A stretch of DNA of 64,000 nucleotides from Planctomycetaceae bacterium (lineage in GTDB: Bacteria; Planctomycetota; Planctomycetia; Planctomycetales; Planctomycetaceae), in NCBI GenBank assembly GCA_021732785.1, contig JAKFUG010000023.1, positions 121,426 to 185,425 of the forward strand, given 5' to 3'. Positions 8,442 to 17,162 of this stretch are shown here, one piece after another. The translations under genes and the position numbers were made by a program. The notes beneath the pieces were generated by a model. That model had not been told where the DNA came from. It did no database searches and saw only the letters and a program-made list of their open reading frames with translations. Position 1 is the first letter of the stretch. Each line of letters starts with the position of its first letter.

Positions 8442-9854
8442 ATGACGGCGCACGAGAACTCTGCCACCGATCTCGCGAACATCAAGATTCGCGTTTTGAT
8501 CGTCGACGATGATGAAGCCCATGCCCAGGCGGTTGCCGAGGCGCTGGCACGCGTCGGTTACGAATGCGTGGAGGCCAACTCCGGCAAGCGGGCCGCAGCA
8601 CTCATCGAGTCCGAGAACTTCGACGTGATCGTGACCGATCTGGTCATGGAAGACGTCGATGGCATGGAAATCCTGCGGAAAGCCAAGGAAGAACTGCCCG
8701 AGGCGGAAGTCATTCTGCTGACCGGTCACGCCTCGGTGAAGTCGGCCCTCGCGGCAGGGCAGCTTGGAGCACACAACCTGCTCACCAAGCCAGTCGACAT
8801 TCAGGAACTGCGGATCGCCGTCGAAAAGGCATCGATGCGCGTCCGTCTCTTGCGAAAGAACCTCGAACTCAGTCGCCGGCTGGATGAGAAATTCGGCTTC
8901 GAAGGCGTGATCGGCAACAGCCCGTCGATGCAACGGGTGATGGACAAGCTGCGGAGTCTTGCCCCGACGGATAGCACCGTCCTCATCATGGGGGAAAGCG
9001 GGACCGGCAAGGAAATCGTCGCGCGGGCGCTGCATCAAAACAGCGAACGGAAGAACAAGCCCTTCGTGCCCCTCAACATCGCGGCCTTGCCCGAAAGCAC
9101 GCTGGAAAGCGAACTCTTCGGCCACGAAGCCGGTGCCTTCACCGGCGCGGCGACCAAGCGGGTCGGCAAATTCGAGTACGCCAACGGAGGCACGCTGTTT
9201 CTCGATGAAGTCGGCGAGATGCCGATGTCCACGCAGGTGCGACTGCTGCGGGTCCTCGAAGAACGCAAGATCACCCGCCTCGGCAGCAATGAGGAACTCG
9301 AGATCAACGTCCGTCTGGTCGCCGCCACCAACGCCGACTTGCAGGAAATGGTCAAAAAAGGGACGTTCCGGAAAGACCTTTATTACCGCATCTCGGTGGT
9401 GTCGATTTTTCTCCCGCCGTTGACCGAACGCCGGGGGGATATCCCGCTGCTGATTGAGCACTTTCTGAAGCAGGTCGCCGGATCACGCAAGCGGCCTTTG
9501 CCGACCGTCACCAAGCCCGTGCAGCAGGCGCTGATGGCGTACTCGTGGCCCGGGAACATTCGCGAACTGCGGAATGTTGTGGAAAGCATGGTGGTGCAGG
9601 ACACCGATGGCCGGTTGGAACTCGATGACCTGCCGACCGAGATCGCCCCGCTCGGACAAGCCCACGATGGTGCCGCAGGGGACGGGATCAGCCTCGGTGC
9701 CGATGGGTTGATCGGCCGCCCCTTGACCGACGTCGAAAAATTCTACATTCAACGAACGCTGGAGCTGACCGCGGGCAAACGGGATGAAGCCGCGAAACTC
9801 CTCGGCATCGGCGAACGGACGTTGTACCGGAAGATCAAAGAGTTCGATTTGTAA
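8442..9854 (+). CDS. NtrC-family sigma54-dependent response regulator
   Basis: A 470-residue transcription activator in the standard order. The receiver domain (about 15-130) has acidic D22-D23, phosphoacceptor D66 ([10 protein letters not shown]) and K117 in LLTKP. The AAA+ domain (about 152-385) has Walker A GESGTGKE at 184-191, the sigma54-contacting loop GAFTGA at 231-236 and Walker [13 protein letters not shown]. The Fis-type helix-turn-helix at the C-terminus is [20 protein letters not shown]. The ATG at 8442 is chosen because the receiver fold begins about 15 residues later. It should drive sigma54 promoters after phosphorylation by the kinase encoded just upstream. Its targets are unknown; no convincing sigma54 promoter was spotted nearby. 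Confidence 0.95.
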   Translation: MTAHENSATDLANIKIRVLIVDDDEAHAQAVAEALARVGYECVEANSGKRAAALIESENFDVIVTDLVMEDVDGMEILRKAKEELPEAEVILLTGHASVKSALAAGQLGAHNLLTKPVDIQELRIAVEKASMRVRLLRKNLELSRRLDEKFGFEGVIGNSPSMQRVMDKLRSLAPTDSTVLIMGESGTGKEIVARALHQNSERKNKPFVPLNIAALPESTLESELFGHEAGAFTGAATKRVGKFEYANGGTLFLDEVGEMPMSTQVRLLRVLEERKITRLGSNEELEINVRLVAATNADLQEMVKKGTFRKDLYYRISVVSIFLPPLTERRGDIPLLIEHFLKQVAGSRKRPLPTVTKPVQQALMAYSWPGNIRELRNVVESMVVQDTDGRLELDDLPTEIAPLGQAHDGAAGDGISLGADGLIGRPLTDVEKFYIQRTLELTAGKRDEAAKLLGIGERTLYRKIKEFDL

Positions 9855-9866
9855 GTCGCATCAACG

Positions 9867-9928
9867 AGCCCGAAGCGCCAGCGCCGGGTTCTTGCGTTGA
9901 AATGCACCCGGCGCTGGCGCTTCGGGCT
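9867..9928. repeat. Palindromic repeat AGCCCGAAGCGCCAGCGCC
   Basis: Perfect 23-base arms at 9867-9889 and 9906-9928, 16-base loop, starting 12 bases after the activator stop. It could act as a terminator but has no T tract; a repeat unit is more likely. Confidence 0.8.
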
Positions 9929-9951
9929 GGTAAGTTCAAAGGCTCTCACGG

Positions 9952-10734
9952 ATGACCGCCGCACGGGACGAATTTACGACGAACGAAATCGCGGCGTTTC
10001 AGCGCGATGGATACGTGATTGCGCGCGGGCTGACTGATGCCGAGACCCTCGCACGGATGAAGACCGTCACGCAGGACGGTTTGGACCGCGAAATCACGCC
10101 GGTGGAATACGAAGCCGATCTGCATTATCCCGGGGCCCCGCCGTCGCGCGATGTCGCCGGGGGCCGCACCGTCCGCCGGTTGAAGCAAGCCGCCACCCGC
10201 GGACCGGTCTTTCTGGAATGGATGACGCGCCCGGCGATTCTGCGTCGCTTGCAGCAACTGCTCGGTCCGAAAATCGTCTGTCCGCTCGCGCACCACAACT
10301 GCATCATGACGAAACAACCGGCGTTCAGCAGCGACACCGGCTGGCATCAGGACATCCGCTACTGGTCGTTTCAGCGACCCGAGTTGATCAATACGTGGAC
10401 CGCTTTGGGGGAAGAGCGCACGGAAAACGGCGGCTTGGTCGTCATCCCCGGTTCGCATCGGATGACATTCGAACCGCATCAGTTCGACAGCGAGAAATTT
10501 TTCCGAAGCGATCTGCCGGAGAATCAAGCCGTGATCGCCACGAAGGTCGCCGTTGAATTGAGGCCCGGCGATGTGCTCTTCTTTCATTGTCTCACGTTGC
10601 ACGCGGCGACAAGGAACTTCACCACCTTGCCAAAATGGTCCGTCGTCTTCACCTTCCGCCCCGGCGACAACGCCCCGGCTGCCGGAACGAGGTCGGCAGA
10701 GTCCCCCGAACTGCTGCTCACTCCCGGTGGGTAA
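9952..10734 (+). CDS. Phytanoyl-CoA dioxygenase (PhyH) family protein
   Basis: A 260-residue Fe(II)/2-oxoglutarate-dependent oxygenase of the PhyH family. The metal triad is visible as H132 and D134 in TGWHQDIRYW and H217 in CLTLHAATRN. The segment NGGLVVIPGSHR is typical of the family, as is ELRPGDVLFFH before the last histidine. PhyH proteins hydroxylate varied small molecules; planctomycetes have many copies of unknown substrate. The ATG at 9952 follows a palindromic repeat; no strong ribosome-binding site is visible. No signal peptide, so the protein should be cytoplasmic. Flanking repeats on both sides suggest a monocistronic unit. Confidence 0.92.
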   Translation: MTAARDEFTTNEIAAFQRDGYVIARGLTDAETLARMKTVTQDGLDREITPVEYEADLHYPGAPPSRDVAGGRTVRRLKQAATRGPVFLEWMTRPAILRRLQQLLGPKIVCPLAHHNCIMTKQPAFSSDTGWHQDIRYWSFQRPELINTWTALGEERTENGGLVVIPGSHRMTFEPHQFDSEKFFRSDLPENQAVIATKVAVELRPGDVLFFHCLTLHAATRNFTTLPKWSVVFTFRPGDNAPAAGTRSAESPELLLTPGG

Positions 10735-10790
10735 TTGAATTGGGGGCAGTCATTGTTCAAACACCCATAACATCACAAAATACATTGAGT

Positions 10791-10883
10791 GTGCCACTGC
10801 TTCGGAGTCCGCGTAGAAGCAGTGCAGGTTGACCGTTGGCACTCGAAAACACTGCTTCTCCGAAGACTCCGAAGCAGTGGCAC
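10791..10883. repeat. Palindromic repeat GTGCCACTGCTTCGGAGT
   Basis: Perfect 18-base outer arms at 10791-10808 and 10866-10883, with a second internal pair (TAGAAGCAGTG and CACTGCTTCT). It lies in the gap before larB. Confidence 0.75.
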
Positions 10884-10908
10884 GACTTTCTGAAAATCAT
10901 CCGACATC

Positions 10909-11703
10909 ATGCAGCGTGATCAATTGCAAGCATTATTGGAACGTTGGCGTGACGGCGCCGTCAGCGTCGCGCAATTAGAAGATTCTCTGCGCGATGGATA
11001 CGCCGCCACCGCAATTGTCGACGAAGCGCTGGTGGACCTCGACCGTGTCCGCCGCTGTGGTTTCCCGGAAGTGGTGTACGGCGCGGGGAAAGCGCCCGAG
11101 CAGGTATTGCAGATTCTGATCGCCCAGGAACAGGCCGGGCAGGCGTCGCTGGTCACGCGGGCCACGGCGGAGCAAGCGGGTCTGGTCGCCGCGCGATTTT
11201 CCGATGCGGAATACAATCCCGTCGCGCGCACGATTCGTCGCGGCACGGCGCATCCGGCGGGAACATCGGGCCGGATCGCCGTCATCACCGCGGGGGCGAC
11301 GGACCGTCCCGTGGCGGAAGAAGCGGTCGAAACCGCGCGGTGGATGGGCTGCGATGTGCGACTCATCACCGATGTGGGGGTCGCCGGACCGCAACGGTTG
11401 ATCGAACGGCGGCGTGATTTCTGTGACATGGATGCGGTAGTCGTTGTCGCCGGGATGGAAGGAGCGCTGCCGTCGGTGGTCGGCGGCTGGGTCGATTGTC
11501 CCGTAGTGGGCGTGCCGACGAGTGTTGGGTACGGTGCTCAATTGCAGGGACTCGCGCCGCTCCTCAGCATGCTCAGCAGTTGTGCGGCCAACGTCTGCGT
11601 GGTGAACATCGACGCGGGTTTCAAGGGGGGCTACTTCGCGGGGTTGATCGCCCGAAGACGGCAGACCGCAACGTCTAGCGAGGCTACACCTGATGGGGCA
11701 TGA
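10909..11703 (+). CDS. larB: Nickel-pincer cofactor biosynthesis protein LarB
   Basis: A 264-residue protein matching LarB: an N-terminal helical part with the diagnostic CGFPEVVYGAGKAPEQ (about 50-65) and a C-terminal AIR-carboxylase-like domain with ITAGATDRPVAEEAVETA, VVVVAGMEGALPSVVGG and PTSVGYGA. LarB carboxylates the pyridinium ring of nicotinic acid adenine dinucleotide and hydrolyses it, the first step towards the nickel-pincer nucleotide of lactate racemase and related enzymes. LarC and LarE, needed for later steps, are not in the window. The stop overlaps the next gene by 11 bases, so the two are almost surely co-transcribed and possibly translationally coupled. Confidence 0.93.
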   Translation: MQRDQLQALLERWRDGAVSVAQLEDSLRDGYAATAIVDEALVDLDRVRRCGFPEVVYGAGKAPEQVLQILIAQEQAGQASLVTRATAEQAGLVAARFSDAEYNPVARTIRRGTAHPAGTSGRIAVITAGATDRPVAEEAVETARWMGCDVRLITDVGVAGPQRLIERRRDFCDMDAVVVVAGMEGALPSVVGGWVDCPVVGVPTSVGYGAQLQGLAPLLSMLSSCAANVCVVNIDAGFKGGYFAGLIARRRQTATSSEATPDGA

Positions 11704-12574
11704 AGTCGCACCACATCTCGTCACCACCCGGCCCGACTTGCCGCCGCGGCCGGTGGACGGACACAAGGGAACCTTCGGCCGTGTGGTGATCATCGCGGGG
11801 AGCCGGGGCATGACCGGGGCCGCGGGCTTATCCGGGATGGCGGCACTCCGTGGCGGTGCGGGACTGGTCACCGTCGCGACCCCGGCCACGGTCGCCTCGA
11901 TCATCGCCAGCTATGAACCGTCCTACATGACATGGCCGGTGTGCGATGTCCTCGGGCAACTGTCGATGGCGTCGTTGTCCGAATTGATGGACCGCATTTC
12001 GACTGCCGATGCCGCGGCAATTGGGCCCGGGATCGGACAATCGCACGACATTGATGAACTGGTGGCCGAACTCTATCGGTCAGTGGAAATCCCGCTGGTC
12101 GTGGATGCCGACGGATTGAATGCGATCGCCCATCAAGCCGGTTTTCTCGGTACCGCTCGCCCTCCGGGACCGCGCGTGTTGACGCCGCATCCGGGGGAAT
12201 TTGCGCGGTTGTCGGGGTTGTCGATGGAAACGATCGCCGGGAATCGGGAAGTCGTCGCCGCGGCGTTTGCGGCGCAGCATGGCGTCGTCGTCGTGTTGAA
12301 GGGGCAGCACACCGTCATCACGGATGGCGAGCAATTGGCGATCAATCCCACCGGCAACAGCGGCATGGCGACCGGCGGCAGCGGCGATGTCCTGACCGGA
12401 TTAGTCACGACACTGCTGGCACAGCGGATGAAACCCTTCGCCGCGGCTCAACTGGCCACTTACGTGCATGGACTCGCCGGGGATCTCGCCGCCGCGGAGT
12501 TATCACAACCGGGATTGATCGCGTCCGATTTGCCCCGCTACATCGCCCACGCATGGAAACGCCTCGGGCAGTGA
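11693..12574 (+). CDS. nnrD: ADP-dependent NAD(P)H-hydrate dehydratase
   Basis: A 293-residue protein of the YjeF C-terminal/ribokinase-like family that repairs hydrated NADH and NADPH using ADP or ATP. Signatures are GHKGTFGRVVIIAGS near 28-42, GGAGLVTVATP, a VDADGLNAI segment, LTPHPGEFARL and the phosphate-binding GNSGMATGGSGDVLTG near 223-238. It has only the dehydratase half; the epimerase (YjeF N-terminal) half that is fused in E. coli is absent. The ATG at 11693 lies inside the end of larB. The pairing with LarB joins two enzymes acting on nicotinamide dinucleotides. The downstream neighbour is convergent. Confidence 0.93.
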   Translation: MGHEVAPHLVTTRPDLPPRPVDGHKGTFGRVVIIAGSRGMTGAAGLSGMAALRGGAGLVTVATPATVASIIASYEPSYMTWPVCDVLGQLSMASLSELMDRISTADAAAIGPGIGQSHDIDELVAELYRSVEIPLVVDADGLNAIAHQAGFLGTARPPGPRVLTPHPGEFARLSGLSMETIAGNREVVAAAFAAQHGVVVVLKGQHTVITDGEQLAINPTGNSGMATGGSGDVLTGLVTTLLAQRMKPFAAAQLATYVHGLAGDLAAAELSQPGLIASDLPRYIAHAWKRLGQ

Positions 12575-12638
12575 TCGTTCCCATCGGTGCCCATTCTCCG
12601 CTGTGCGGTTTCGCCCCCCGCGCTGATTCACCGCGTGC

Positions 12639-15600
12639 TCACTCCTCCGGAACCATGGTCGGATTCATCGCACGCGGGCCGGGCATCACCCACGGCATCG
12701 GCGGCGATGTCTTCGGGTCGGTGAGCCACCATTGTTGCCTCCCCACGGCTTTGGGATCGATCAACACCAGCGGACGTCGCGACAGCATCGGTGTCACGCG
12801 GTCCCAATAAAGAATCACACTCGCGGTCTGCGGGGCCGCCTGGAACGCCTCCAGCAACACTTTCAGCCGATGCGCTTCCGCAATCGCTTGTTGCTGTCGC
12901 TCGGTGGAGGTGGCCGCCGCTGCTTCCAACTGTGCCGCCGCCGTTCCCGATAACCGCGATGGTTTTTCGCTCAGCCACGCTTGCCACAATTCCTCGGTCA
13001 ATTCCGGTAATGGCTCGGTGGCAGACGCCGGCAGCAATGCCGTTCCAATAGCGGCGATGAGCGTCCGCGCCGCGGTCGCCGAGGCCACATTCTTCTGCGT
13101 TTCCTGATCCTCGAGCGCATCGGAGACTTGCCGATAAGCGGCGACCACCGGCTGCGGAGGATGAACATCGAGCAGTTGAACATCGACGATGGCGATTCCC
13201 AGCCGTAGAGCATCAAGGCGGTTGGTGACGGCGCGCTGAACCTGTTGTTCGAGCGCCGTGCGATCATCGGTGAGCCAGTCGTCGAGCGGATGTTGCGCGG
13301 TGAGTTCCCGCAGGACGGCTTCCAGTTCCATGCGACACAGGGCGTTGGTCTGTGCGCCACCACGATAAATGAAGTCCGACACGTTGACTGTGCGGTATTG
13401 CACTTCGGCGGAGATGTCGACCAGCACTTCGTCGGCGGTCAGGAAGAGAGAATTCGCGGGTGTGCTACTTTCACCGCTGGTGGCGTGTTCGCTGGTCCAT
13501 TCGATGACGTTGCTGTCCGCCTTCGTTCTGTCGGACGGTGCCTGCACTCCCAGCGTGACCGTTTGAACAAAGTCCGGGCGGATGCGGGTGACGGTTTCCA
13601 TCGGCCACGGCCAGCGCCAGTGCCACCCCGCGGCGAGAATCGCGTGATGCTTGCCGAATCGGGTCACCAGCGCCTGTTCGTCGATGCTCAAGCGGACGAC
13701 TTGAGACAGCAGCCATGCGATGGCGACCCCCGCCACCACCAGACGGCTTCCCAAACGCCGATGTTCGAGCACGCGGTATACCCACGCCGAGGGCGACCAC
13801 CAGCCGAGCCAGGCATCCCAATCGATCCTCGATGCGGAAGGCGGCGTGTCACTCTGCGCTTCGGCCGTGTTGTCGTGTTCCCACAGCAATCGCAGCGCAT
13901 TGACCATCACGGCAATCGAGGCGACTTCGTGAAACAGGGCCGCAGTGACGGGGCTGAGCCATCCCAGCGAACTGGCAATCACACCCATGCCGTTCACACC
14001 GAACGCGAACCAGTACACGCTTTGACGAATGTTCTGCACCATCGCCCGGGACCGGCGAATGAGCCCCGGGAGCGGGCGCAACGGGTCGCCAAACAGCAAC
14101 ACGTCGCCGGCTTCGGCGGCCAGGTGCGCACCGGGGCGGACCACCACCAGACCGACATCCGCCGCGGCCAGCGCCGGCGCATCGTTGACACCATCTCCCA
14201 TCATGGCGACGCGATGCCCGGCGGCGTGCTGTTCGTGAATCCACGCGGCTTTGTCCGTCGGCGATTGTTCGCTGGCGACGTACTCGAACGGCGGCAACTC
14301 GCGCAGCAATGCAGTCGCCGGGGCCGCGCGATCCCCCGTGAGCAAGGCCCAGCGGGACACCTCGTGATCTCGCAATTGACGGAGCACCCCTTGCGTTTCC
14401 GCACGGACGGTATCGCGGACGGCGATCACGCCGAGGCACCGGCCTTCAATCGTGACATACAACGTGGTCTGCCCAGCCGCACTGGCCGTCGCGGCGAGTT
14501 CCTGCAGCGCGGCAGGGGGATGTATGTCCTGTTCGGTCAGGAGTTCGCGTGTGCCGACGAGGATCGTGACCATCCGCGGCGGTTCGACAATCTCCGGCAG
14601 GATGTTTGTCAGCGCGGAGGAGCGCAGCGTGGCGACGACACCCGCCCCCGGTTGCGCGGTGAATTCGTACGGTGCCGGAAATGAAAGGCCAGCGCTTTCC
14701 GCGGCGTTCACCAGCACGCGAGCCAGCAGGTGTTCGCTGCGACGTTCCGCCGTCGCCGCAATCGCCAGCAGCGTGTTGGGATTCACACCGTCCGCGGGAT
14801 GGAGCGCCGCGATGGTGAGCGCTCCTTGGGTCAGCGTGCCGGTCTTGTCGAAGGCAATCGTGTCGACGGTGGCGAGGCGTTCGAGAACCGTCGACCCTTT
14901 CACCACCACCCCGCGGCGGGCCAAACCGGCCATCGTCGCCAGCACGGCACACGGCGTGGCCAACACCAGCGGACAAGGACACGCCACCACCAGCACCGCC
15001 AGCGCCGGCAACCACGCGGCTTGCCAGGAACCGGTCGAAACTCGCCAGCCGATCAACGTCAGCGCGGCGGCAATTAGCACGGCGGGAAGAAACCCTTGCG
15101 CCAATCGGTCCGCCAGCCGTTCTCCCTGCGACTTCTTCGCCACGGATTGCTGCACGATCGCCGTGATTTTCGCGATCGTGGTCTCCGCACCCACGCGTTC
15201 GACACGCACCTGCAAGCCGCCGAATTGGTTGATCGTTCCCGCAACGACGGGGCTGCCGATCACTTTTTCCACCGGAACCGCTTCCCCGGTGAGCGTGCTC
15301 TCGTCGACTGCCGATTTGCCACCGATCACCACGCCATCCACCGGAAGACTTTCGCCCGGCCGAATCGCAACGACATCATCGGGTCGCAGATCGGCAATCC
15401 CGACGTCGCGTTCCCCCTGCGATTCACACAGATGGGCCACCGCCGGTTGCAAGGCAAAACTGGCTCGCAATGCACGCCGCGCACAATCGAGCGTGTAGCC
15501 TTCGAGGCTTTCCCCGATGAGCGCAATCAGCACCACCAACCCGGCGGTCTGATGCTCGCCCAATACGATCGCGCCGAGACACGCAATGGTCAGCGCGAGA

Positions 15601-15896
15601 TCGGCGCCCACACGGCCGGAGAACAAGCCGTCCAGCGTGTGGTAGAGAATCCGCGCGCCGCCGAGCAGCGCTCCCCACAACGCCAGTCGATAACCGAACA
15701 CGATTCGCCATGCCGCGAATGACGGAAACCAGCCGCTGCCGAGCACCACATCGGCGATCAACAGCGCAGCGACCGCGGCGGTCAGCACATACAGCGGCGC
15801 GGAGCGGTGATGAAACTCCAGCCGTGCGGCGGCGCGATCCTCACCGAGGGGATCATCGCGCAACAGTTCGCAGGCGGATTCGGGAACGTAGTGCAT
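12639..15896 (-). CDS. Fusion of P1B-type metal ATPase and HflK-like SPFH protein
   Basis: One uninterrupted 1085-residue frame. Residues about 30-675 form a P1B heavy-metal ATPase: TGE actuator at 203-205, CPC metal site at 306-308 in ACPCPLVLATPCA, phosphorylated D350 in DKTGTLTQ, and GDGVNDAPAL at 567-576. The usual SEHPLA motif reads SEHLLA (387-392), with Leu for Pro. No N-terminal metal-binding domain is present. After a linker and a further membrane segment (about 717-735), residues 735-930 match HflK: EQALVTRFGK, GWHWRWPWPMETVTR, a VDISAEVQYR strand and VQLLDVHPP, then a coiled coil near 985-1020. HflK normally works with HflC around the FtsH protease; no hflC is adjacent. Likely an inner-membrane metal exporter tethered to an SPFH scaffold. 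Confidence 0.9.
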   Translation of the reverse strand: MHYVPESACELLRDDPLGEDRAAARLEFHHRSAPLYVLTAAVAALLIADVVLGSGWFPSFAAWRIVFGYRLALWGALLGGARILYHTLDGLFSGRVGADLALTIACLGAIVLGEHQTAGLVVLIALIGESLEGYTLDCARRALRASFALQPAVAHLCESQGERDVGIADLRPDDVVAIRPGESLPVDGVVIGGKSAVDESTLTGEAVPVEKVIGSPVVAGTINQFGGLQVRVERVGAETTIAKITAIVQQSVAKKSQGERLADRLAQGFLPAVLIAAALTLIGWRVSTGSWQAAWLPALAVLVVACPCPLVLATPCAVLATMAGLARRGVVVKGSTVLERLATVDTIAFDKTGTLTQGALTIAALHPADGVNPNTLLAIAATAERRSEHLLARVLVNAAESAGLSFPAPYEFTAQPGAGVVATLRSSALTNILPEIVEPPRMVTILVGTRELLTEQDIHPPAALQELAATASAAGQTTLYVTIEGRCLGVIAVRDTVRAETQGVLRQLRDHEVSRWALLTGDRAAPATALLRELPPFEYVASEQSPTDKAAWIHEQHAAGHRVAMMGDGVNDAPALAAADVGLVVVRPGAHLAAEAGDVLLFGDPLRPLPGLIRRSRAMVQNIRQSVYWFAFGVNGMGVIASSLGWLSPVTAALFHEVASIAVMVNALRLLWEHDNTAEAQSDTPPSASRIDWDAWLGWWSPSAWVYRVLEHRRLGSRLVVAGVAIAWLLSQVVRLSIDEQALVTRFGKHHAILAAGWHWRWPWPMETVTRIRPDFVQTVTLGVQAPSDRTKADSNVIEWTSEHATSGESSTPANSLFLTADEVLVDISAEVQYRTVNVSDFIYRGGAQTNALCRMELEAVLRELTAQHPLDDWLTDDRTALEQQVQRAVTNRLDALRLGIAIVDVQLLDVHPPQPVVAAYRQVSDALEDQETQKNVASATAARTLIAAIGTALLPASATEPLPELTEELWQAWLSEKPSRLSGTAAAQLEAAAATSTERQQQAIAEAHRLKVLLEAFQAAPQTASVILYWDRVTPMLSRRPLVLIDPKAVGRQQWWLTDPKTSPPMPWVMPGPRAMNPTMVPEE

Positions 15897-15902
15897 GTGA
15901 TT

Positions 15903-15908
15903 AGTCTA
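15903..15908 (-). promoter_or_regulatory. Possible -10 box giving a near-leaderless transcript
   Basis: On the minus strand TAGACT ends six bases before the ATG of the ATPase-HflK fusion. If used as a -10 box, transcription would start at or next to the ATG. No good -35 box is visible and no Shine-Dalgarno sequence precedes the ATG. Confidence 0.3.
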
Positions 15909-15980
15909 GACGCCCGCTCCCACCGGCCGCCATTGTTGATTGATTGAGACTCAGGTTCTTTGCTCACGGGGACTGCCTCC

Positions 15981-16122
15981 GGTCCCCTCGCCCCCGTCCG
16001 CGGGGGAGAGGGATAGGGTGAGGGGGTCTTCTTATCCGACTCGAGATGATGACACTGGGAAGCGTTCGCCCCCTCATCCGGCCTTCGGCCACCTTCTCCC
16101 CCGCAGACGGGGGAGAAGGGAC
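15981..16122. repeat. Long palindromic repeat, CCCCCGTCCGCGGGGGAG family, full copy
   Basis: Left half GGTCCCCTCGCCCCCG... (15981-16028) and right half CCCCCTCATCCGGCC...GGGACC (about 16069-16122) are near reverse complements, and each half contains its own CG-rich hairpin. Related copies lie at 20091-20229, 45638-45690 with 46023-46079 (split), and 47752-47787 (minimal). It fills most of the 317-base gap before the next gene; nothing else is seen there. Confidence 0.8.
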
Positions 16123-16213
16123 CGCATCCGCGCCGAACTTGAATGATCCCATGCACGTTGGACCACGCCACAGCAACGCGATACAACGAATCACCATCCA
16201 TCGGAGTCCGTTC

Positions 16214-17110
16214 ATGTTCACTCCCGCCTTGTTTTCCGTCAGCTATGCCGGCCTGTGGGGACAGACGGCGTTGACGCTGCCCAACTTCGTTCGGCACGCC
16301 GCGCGACTCGGGTATCGCTACGTGATGCTGGCGGGAAAGCGGCCGCATTTATCGGTGCTCGATTTTCACGAAGCGGAGTTGCAGGGACTTCGCGATGTGA
16401 TGGACGAATGCGGCGTGACAGCGCCGATCATCGGGGCGTATGTCGATGCCGCCGGCGGGACTGCGGCGGAAGTCCCGTACCTCGAAATGCAGATCGCGTA
16501 TGTCGACCGGTTGTCGCAGATGGGGACGCAACTCGGCACCAGCATCATCCGAGTCTTCACTGGCTACGAACGAACCGAGAGTGACACCACCCGCGTGTGG
16601 AACACCACCGTGCAGATGCTGCAGGAAATGTGCGATCGGCTCCATCCGCGCAGACAGATTCTCGCCGTACAGAATCATCACGACCTCGCCGTGGAAACGT
16701 CCGCGCTGCTGGAACTCCTGTCCGATGTGGATCGTCCCAACTGCAAACTCGGCTTCGATGCGTGGTCTCCGGCGCTGCGCGGCGAGGATGTCTACACCGC
16801 CGCCAAGTTAGCCGCACCGCACACGGTCATCACCACGAATGCGGACTACCTGCGGTTTGAGCGCTTTGCCTATCGCCCCGAACTCGTGAACTACGATCAT
16901 CGCCCCACGCCGATGGTTCGCGCTGTCCCGTTCGGCACCGGGTTCATCGATTACACGGCCTTCTTCACCGGTCTGAAAGACGGCGGATTCACCGGCCTCG
17001 CCACCTACGAAATGTGCTCCCCCATTCGTGGCGGCGGCCAGATTGAGAATTTGGATTATTACGCGCGGACGTATCTCGAATGGATGCGGCGACATGATCT
17101 CATTGAGTAA
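16214..17110 (+). CDS. Sugar phosphate isomerase/epimerase
   Basis: A 298-residue TIM-barrel protein of the xylose-isomerase-like superfamily, second of this type in the window. Supporting segments are FVRHAARLGYRYVMLAGKRPHL, APIIGAYVDAAGG, the His-rich LAVQNHHDLAVET (a usual metal/catalytic position), and GFTGLATYEMCSP near the C-terminus. The ATG at 16214 is chosen because a GGAG ribosome-binding site lies 7 bases upstream and the fold starts at once; the frame extends further upstream only into a repeat. No signal peptide, so cytoplasmic. Substrate unknown; family members include hydroxypyruvate isomerase and inosose dehydratase. Confidence 0.88.
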   Translation: MFTPALFSVSYAGLWGQTALTLPNFVRHAARLGYRYVMLAGKRPHLSVLDFHEAELQGLRDVMDECGVTAPIIGAYVDAAGGTAAEVPYLEMQIAYVDRLSQMGTQLGTSIIRVFTGYERTESDTTRVWNTTVQMLQEMCDRLHPRRQILAVQNHHDLAVETSALLELLSDVDRPNCKLGFDAWSPALRGEDVYTAAKLAAPHTVITTNADYLRFERFAYRPELVNYDHRPTPMVRAVPFGTGFIDYTAFFTGLKDGGFTGLATYEMCSPIRGGGQIENLDYYARTYLEWMRRHDLIE

Positions 17111-17162
17111 GTCAACACGATGACGGATTTCCTGCACGCCGCTTGAATGATACAGTGAGGAC

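Noticed and set aside
13245..15722. Several long rightward frames opposite the ATPase-HflK gene
   Set aside because: Shadow frames without motifs; the leftward frame has all ATPase signatures.
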